A DNA stretch of 64,000 nucleotides from HXMU1428-3 sp965215715 (lineage in GTDB: Bacteria > Pseudomonadota > Alphaproteobacteria > Rhizobiales > HXMU1428-3), in assembly GCA_965215715.1 (NCBI GenBank), contig OZ244129.1:2604001-2668000 (forward strand), given 5' to 3'. The notes beneath the pieces are model-generated. The model was not told the origin of the DNA and made no database searches. It saw only the letters and a program-made list of their open reading frames with translations. Shown here piece by piece: positions 58,998 to 64,000 of this stretch. Each line of letters starts with the position of its first letter. Within the stretch, counting starts at the first letter, position 1. The translations under genes and the position numbers were made by a program.

Positions 58998-61900
58998 CTA
59001 GAATTTAAAGCCGATCTGATTGTTGGGTTGTTTGCCCAAAGTTTCGCGGCCCAGCTCTTCAATTCGATCAAAGGGAACCTGATCAGCTTGGATGAGTGAG
59101 CGTTGCGACTTCAGCGCTTTGACAGCGGTTTCTTGAATCAAATGGAATTCACCAACCGTTTGGTTTGGTAAGACCAATGCCGGATCTATGCCACTATCAG
59201 AGGAAAAGGCAGCGCGTAATTTGCGAAGGGCTGTGTCTTCACGCACTTTGCCAATGAACCATGAGGTGATTTGGTCACGAGATTTGTAATCCAAATCGCC
59301 TGGGCTTTGCGTGGCGAGCATAAGCCCCATGCCGGCAGAACGGGCCCGTTTCAGCAAGCTTTCCAGCGGTTCTTTGGTGGCCGGTTTTGAATTGGCCGGA
59401 ATGTATAAATCGGCCTCATCAAACATGACCATGGCTTGCAGATCATCTGACGGGTTGCGTTGGCAAAAACGCAACGCTTCTGACAAGAACTGGGCGACCC
59501 AGAATAAGATGTTTTCATTGTCGCCTAAAAAGCCGGTGTAGATGATCGACAGTTTGGTTTTATTTGGCTTTTTATGTTTGCCCTTGCCTAAGAAGGCGTC
59601 CATAGACAGTGACTCACCTGCCCCGTCAAACAGGGCAAAGTTGCGGTGGCTTAAACTATCAAGCTGGGCAACCAGGTCTTTGCGCAAACGCCCGTTCGGG
59701 TCCATGCGTGAGATCACTTCAGTGAGTTCATTTTCATCCTCATCCATAAAGGTGATCAGATCTGTTAGCGTAACTTCTTTGCGGGCGAATTCGCCAAGCA
59801 ATTTCAGCGCAACAGATAAAATACCGCTATAGCGTTGATGTGTTGGCGAGGTGCCAAGGTGTAGCATGTCGCCCAGTGCTGCAGCAGACACATTGGCCAG
59901 TTCTTGTTGCTCATGATCTGGCAAATCAATCATGCCTTGGGGCAACAAAGTGATCGAGATTGGCCGGCCGGATGTGCGCCCGGGGGTATAAACAGCGATT
60001 TCACTGTGTTCTCTTAAATATGCCTTTTGCGCGCGGCGCTCTGGTGTATCGTTTGGATCATCTTCCCAGACCTGGCTGTTGGCATACGAACATAAATCCC
60101 CTTTGCGGTCGATTAGAACGGCGGGGATGTCTTGCATGAGCAATTGCTCAATCATGCTCAGAGCAAGCGTTGTTTTACCAGAGCCTGAGCCCCCTAAAAC
60201 AGCGGCATGGCGGCGCAAGAGACTGGTTGGTAAATTGGCCAGTTCGGACGCGTTGCGCATGGAAGAGCCTAACCGCAACACACCTGGTGTTAGACCGGGT
60301 GGCAAATCTTGTTCTTGAGAGCCCTGCTCGGCCAGTTGGGGCTCATCAATTTGGGTTTGTTCAACAGCGGGTTCATCGGGTGCAACATGGTCTTCGATGA
60401 GTTCCAGATTTGGTGCGTTGGACGCTGCCCCTGTTAATTGATTGTGCAGGCCGGCAACAGAGCCATTATCGCCATGAGAAAGACCAAGCAACATGCGCAC
60501 TGACGGCAAATCACGCAAAGGGCGCACAGATTGGGTCCAGGCTTTGATGTTTGGATCTTTATGATAACGCTCGCGAAAATCTTTGACCATGATCATGCGT
60601 TCCCATTCATAAATGGGAATGACTAGGCGGTTGCCGCCGCTTTGCAAATATTGGCGCACAGCTTGGGCGGTTGAACTTTTGGCATTGGGGGGGAAATCAC
60701 TGGCCCGTAGGACAATTGGTTTGCGCCCTTGGGTGGAGGCCATGACCCGTTCCATCTGCCGGCGCAGACCGCCGCCTTGACTGGAGCGGTTGCACATAAA
60801 TAGCCTTGAGTTTTCTACCGACTCCGTGCCTTGCTTGACAATCAGGTCAATGGCGGAGACCTCTTCAATCCAGCCAATGGGTTCAACTTCAATTTCGGTG
60901 CTGCTTTCACATTCGTCTTTGGCAAGCGTTAGCGCACTGGCCAACACACTCATCAGCTCATCTTCTTCCGCTGGAATTTCTGGCTGATGATCAAAGGTGA
61001 ATTGTTCCCACAGTTGGTTAAGGTCTTCTGCTGCTGTTTGGCGTGCTTCCACCAATGGGGATACAGATGCCGGGGTGAGTTGAACCGGTGCGATTGTTTT
61101 TTGTGAAGCCTGGTCTAGCTCAGCAACAGGCTTTTCACCACACAGTTCTAGCCAGCGGGTTTGTGAGGCTTCGAGCAAGCGGCGGGTTGGCAAGCCAGCA
61201 ATTTCATGAAAAAAATTTTCGCCAAAAATATCTTCGGCACGTGGGGGTTCGCCAACACCTTTTTGTTTGGCAAAGGCTTGGCTGATGCGGCGGTTAAGGA
61301 TCATTTTGGCTTCATCAGCGCTGCACATTTCGCCCAACAAAACAGGCGGTGTTTTTTCAATGCGGTCAATAAAGCTTTGGGGCAGATATTGGCGCATTTG
61401 AAAATAGAAGTCATCCAGACAAGAAATGATCACAATGGATGATGGCACGCGGTTCGCGATTTGGATGAGATCGCGGATGGCTTTTTGAAAGCGTTCTTCC
61501 GGGTCATCGTAAAAACGTAAATCTTCCACTTGGTCTATGCAAAAAACCAGAGGGGAGCCTTCTGTTGCGTAAGTAATTTTACCAATTGATTCAATCAGTT
61601 CAAAGGCACGGTCTTGTGACGTTTTGCTCTCAAGGGCTGATACCATTTGCTGGCTGCGGCTTGACAGTGCTGTGCCGTATAAGAATTGGCGCACCCGCTG
61701 GTCTATGCGCGGATCATTGCGCTGTAAATATAACAGGGCGCGGACGAGATTGACGTCTAAGTCTTCTTCCAAGAAGGGGTGAGATGAGACAATGTCATCA
61801 GATAAATCGATGATCAGTTCGCCAAGTTCTTCTGTTCCAAATTCGCCTTCGCGCAACTCTTCTATCTGCTCTTCAGTAATGAGTTCAGCTTCTTTGAGAA

Positions 61901-62321
61901 GACGGTTGGACATGCGCACCAAGCCACTTTCACCAAGGTCGGCCGGATCATAAGGTTTCTCAAGGGCGTTGATTAAGCGGCGTAAATAATAATCGGCATA
62001 GTTGGTGACATCGGGTGTCATTTGCGCATAGCCAAAATAGGCCCGGCGGGTCAAATGCGAGGAGGTGCGCAGCGCCCGGATAAGATGGGTTTTGCCCGCC
62101 CCTGACTGACCGTGGAACAACATCATGCGAGATTGCACCCGGTGCGGGGCCAATGTGACGCTGTCTAGAATTTCATTAAATTTAACGCGTGCGGTTTTGT
62201 GGACTTCCTCGACATCAAACGGGTCCTGGCGCCAGACATCATCTTCCCAGGTGATGGAATGTTCAAACGTTTGGCCATTTGGTTTCCAGGATGTGTTTTG
62301 AACAACACTAGCGATGGTCAT
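58998..62321 (-). CDS. Double P-loop protein: AAA-like ATPase plus HerA-like helicase domain
   Basis: 1107 residues from ATG 62321, with AAAGGA six bases upstream. N-terminal ATPase: Walker A HGQSGAGKT at about 71-78, Walker B PLVFCIDQVEDL near 260, sensor-like SSIVIISCLDDF near 300. A middle region (about 500-600) has an unrecognised alpha/beta domain (RKPIVLRASDFP; GGNRLVIPIYEWERM). C-terminal HerA/FtsK-like ATPase: Walker A GGSGSGKTT at about 710-718, Walker B AMVMFDEADLYIP near 968, and ATQSPGDLDYKSRDQ near 1005. It lies 51 bp after a partner gene. The domain pairing suggests regulated DNA translocation or a defence role (inference). I do not recognise a named family. Confidence 0.8.
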   Translation of the reverse strand: MTIASVVQNTSWKPNGQTFEHSITWEDDVWRQDPFDVEEVHKTARVKFNEILDSVTLAPHRVQSRMMLFHGQSGAGKTHLIRALRTSSHLTRRAYFGYAQMTPDVTNYADYYLRRLINALEKPYDPADLGESGLVRMSNRLLKEAELITEEQIEELREGEFGTEELGELIIDLSDDIVSSHPFLEEDLDVNLVRALLYLQRNDPRIDQRVRQFLYGTALSSRSQQMVSALESKTSQDRAFELIESIGKITYATEGSPLVFCIDQVEDLRFYDDPEERFQKAIRDLIQIANRVPSSIVIISCLDDFYFQMRQYLPQSFIDRIEKTPPVLLGEMCSADEAKMILNRRISQAFAKQKGVGEPPRAEDIFGENFFHEIAGLPTRRLLEASQTRWLELCGEKPVAELDQASQKTIAPVQLTPASVSPLVEARQTAAEDLNQLWEQFTFDHQPEIPAEEDELMSVLASALTLAKDECESSTEIEVEPIGWIEEVSAIDLIVKQGTESVENSRLFMCNRSSQGGGLRRQMERVMASTQGRKPIVLRASDFPPNAKSSTAQAVRQYLQSGGNRLVIPIYEWERMIMVKDFRERYHKDPNIKAWTQSVRPLRDLPSVRMLLGLSHGDNGSVAGLHNQLTGAASNAPNLELIEDHVAPDEPAVEQTQIDEPQLAEQGSQEQDLPPGLTPGVLRLGSSMRNASELANLPTSLLRRHAAVLGGSGSGKTTLALSMIEQLLMQDIPAVLIDRKGDLCSYANSQVWEDDPNDTPERRAQKAYLREHSEIAVYTPGRTSGRPISITLLPQGMIDLPDHEQQELANVSAAALGDMLHLGTSPTHQRYSGILSVALKLLGEFARKEVTLTDLITFMDEDENELTEVISRMDPNGRLRKDLVAQLDSLSHRNFALFDGAGESLSMDAFLGKGKHKKPNKTKLSIIYTGFLGDNENILFWVAQFLSEALRFCQRNPSDDLQAMVMFDEADLYIPANSKPATKEPLESLLKRARSAGMGLMLATQSPGDLDYKSRDQITSWFIGKVREDTALRKLRAAFSSDSGIDPALVLPNQTVGEFHLIQETAVKALKSQRSLIQADQVPFDRIEELGRETLGKQPNNQIGFKF

Positions 62322-62372
62322 TTTTTGTCCTTTACTCAGTCTCATGCGTCTTAAAAAAACGGCTACCAGGTG

Positions 62373-63485
62373 CTAATCATCAACCCGAATAAAATGCCAT
62401 TCGGAGTTTTTATATTCGATCCGGCTTTGGGCCACATCGTCCATATTTGTTTTGTCACGCAAATCAGCGATTGCTAAGCGCAACAATCCGGCCCTATGGG
62501 CGTTTAAAATCATTTCTTTGTACGCCTCCTCATCTAGCTGCCAGTGAGGAAACGTTTGACAAAGCTGGCGCCAAATGTGCGAAATAAAGGCCCGCTTATT
62601 GCCGGGCCAGCCAACGGCGATGTCTTTAGCGATGTCTAAAACCTGCTGTGTAAATTCGGGCAATGATGGAGGCGCTTGCGTGATGCTTTCACTGCCCCTT
62701 GCTTGCCCGCCCTCTTTGGAAGTGACTTGACTTGATTCTTTTGAACTAATCAATTGCCGAAATAACATTTGGCGTAATTCTTGGGCGCTCTCATTAACAG
62801 CCCCGACCACTTCTGCAGACAGGCACGCCATTAATTCACCATCACTTTCAACAACATGGCGGGACTTTAACAGCTTAGAGGCCATCATCACCGCTTCTCT
62901 TTGGGTGAGGTCATTTTGTGTGATGGGTGTTGTACGAATGCCAGAGGTTAACCCTCGTGTTTCAGCCAGCTTGGCCAGACCAAAACGAATTTGTTCGGGC
63001 GTAACGCTGATAATGTCAAAGGGCAGGTCAAAGGTTTTGGTTAGCAGTACACTGCGCAAGCCTTCAGCAGACAGCAGACGGGCGACCAATTGGCTGGTGG
63101 GTTTTAGGTTCAGCGCCAAGGCGATGATGTACCCATCTCGCACTTCGTGCCAGGCCGCTTTTGGCAGGCGGGTCAATTGCAAAAATTCTAAGGCTCTTGG
63201 TTCACATTGCTGGTTGTGCAAATAAGCATTGGCGCGCACAGGACGGATAAAGCCTTGATCAACGAGGGTTACAATGATTTGGCCGAGAGCGGTGCGCCAA
63301 TCTGAGGCGCTCATAAGTTGCATGACAAAGGGGTGCAAATCTTTGCGCAATTGCACCTCTGTTTCGCCTTCTTTGGGGCCAAACAACAGGCGTAATAGCA
63401 CCAAATCCTCTAAAACCGGCCAGTTCAGCCGCGTTTGAAGAGACTGTTGCTCTTGAACCATTATGGCGTTTTGTTGCCGCATCAA
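62373..63485 (-). CDS. Unknown protein paired with the double-ATPase gene
   Basis: 370 residues; the exact start is uncertain (Met at 63485, 63482 or 63461). It is predicted soluble and largely helical. The N-terminal half looks like winged-helix repeats (VLLRLLFGPKEG; LGQIIVTLVDQGFIRPV). A Ser/Gly/Gln-rich linker lies near 250-275. The C-terminal ~90 residues (NKRAFISHIWRQLCQTFP; HRAGLLRLAIADLRDKT; EWHFIRVDD) also look like a winged helix. No family is recognised. Adjacency and shared orientation suggest it works with the ATPase, perhaps as DNA- or complex-recognition subunit (inference). Confidence 0.65.
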   Translation of the reverse strand: MMRQQNAIMVQEQQSLQTRLNWPVLEDLVLLRLLFGPKEGETEVQLRKDLHPFVMQLMSASDWRTALGQIIVTLVDQGFIRPVRANAYLHNQQCEPRALEFLQLTRLPKAAWHEVRDGYIIALALNLKPTSQLVARLLSAEGLRSVLLTKTFDLPFDIISVTPEQIRFGLAKLAETRGLTSGIRTTPITQNDLTQREAVMMASKLLKSRHVVESDGELMACLSAEVVGAVNESAQELRQMLFRQLISSKESSQVTSKEGGQARGSESITQAPPSLPEFTQQVLDIAKDIAVGWPGNKRAFISHIWRQLCQTFPHWQLDEEAYKEMILNAHRAGLLRLAIADLRDKTNMDDVAQSRIEYKNSEWHFIRVDD

Positions 63486-64000
63486 TTTTTAACCGTCGTT
63501 TATTGTTTTGATTTTGCAATTTAGTCACGAATGACTTGATGACGAATCATCTCACTAGTTTAGCTGGTTGCTAAACGGTTTTAAGCCTAAAAATTTATTC
63601 CTCCCCGGCTCATTTTCAGTTTGCCAAATCGCAGCTTTTCTGAACCTGAATAGTCATATTTCGGTCCTTTTTTATTGACAAATTGTTCAAAGGGGCAGTT
63701 TGAGGATTAAACAGGTTTTATATCGCTTGAGTTCGGACCTTTATTATCAGGTGCACGTGCGCTTGCCCAAGACACAAGCCTTTAGGTTTGCTGTTTTATT
63801 TGATTTTTGACTGGTTTGGCTTGAATGCCTTAAAATTGGCTGGGAATTTGCTTTTAAGGTCGTTTATTGAGTGCCAGGGGCTCGCTAAGCGTTAAAATTT
63901 GTCCGTGATTGGCACAATCGCAACCTGTTGTTAAGAAAAAAGAGTTAAGTTTTTAGTAATGAAACGTTTTTATCTCATTTGCGATCAGGAGGGAAAGGCT
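63486..64000. other. Gene-poor right edge
   Basis: About 515 bases. No RNA or repeat was recognised. The last 42 bases (from ATG at 63959) are open to the window end on the + strand (MKRFYLICDQEGKA) and could be the start of a gene running out of the window. There is no clear ribosome-binding site, so this is only a possibility. Confidence 0.4.

Noticed and set aside
63959..64000. Start of a + strand gene at the window edge
   Set aside because: Only 14 open codons and no clear ribosome-binding site; mentioned under the right-edge entry but not called.

Overview
The window looks like a chromosome segment of an alphaproteobacterium, most likely of the Hyphomicrobiales (Rhizobiales). The evidence is gene order: irr next to fabA-fabB-fabI, the run lnt - XRE regulator - metK - trmB - rimP - nusA - ylxR - infB - rbfA - truB - rpsO - pnp, and an intergenic palindrome with the core AAAACCGGTGNCCACTTTTGG. 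I recall close relatives of that palindrome from rhizobial genomes but could not search for it. Base composition looks moderate to AT-leaning by eye, which is low for the order. No species is claimed.

Positions 1-11455 are accessory DNA. A truncated heavy-metal RND pump gene is followed by two small His-rich secreted proteins. Next come a stand-alone CHC2 zinc-finger protein, a replication-relaxation family protein, a VirD4-like ATPase, a primase-like TOPRIM protein and a P4-type tyrosine integrase. The integrase sits 140 bp from the 3' end of a tRNA-Arg(ACG) gene, so this is the right end of an element integrated at that tRNA. No second copy of the tRNA end is visible, so the left end is probably outside the window. 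Two gene-free stretches in the element fold into dense nested hairpins. The first, about 4743-5144, ends in a strong terminator on the + strand. The second, 9538-10138, contains a 17-bp long-range helix, a UUCG-capped hairpin and several GNTA-capped hairpins. They are the best candidates here for undescribed structured RNAs or a replication/transfer origin.

Positions 11456-33300 are core chromosome: an orphan histidine kinase, a DUF547/TVP38/flavin-disulfide-oxidoreductase operon, rpmH-rnpA-yidC-engB, a Clp-N-domain membrane protein, argB, two DUF465 genes, purEK, rpsU, a MetX-like hydrolase, irr, fabA-fabB-fabI, murI and a delta-class-like carbonic anhydrase.

Positions 33298-52872 hold a long minus-strand block of translation and RNA genes (pnp back to rimP, then trmB, metK, XRE, lnt, corC, ybeY, phoH, miaB). 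Positions 52951-58651 carry cobalamin genes that mix aerobic-type (cobG) and anaerobic-type (cbiD, cbiG) steps. The right end (58998-63485) has an unrecognised two-gene unit: a protein with two P-loop ATPase domains (AAA-like plus HerA-like) and a partner of unknown function.

Three families of dispersed palindromic repeats lie in the gaps between core genes, often inside operons. Two tandem arrays of one family, each with a 60-bp period, even supply the stop codons of metK and miaB.
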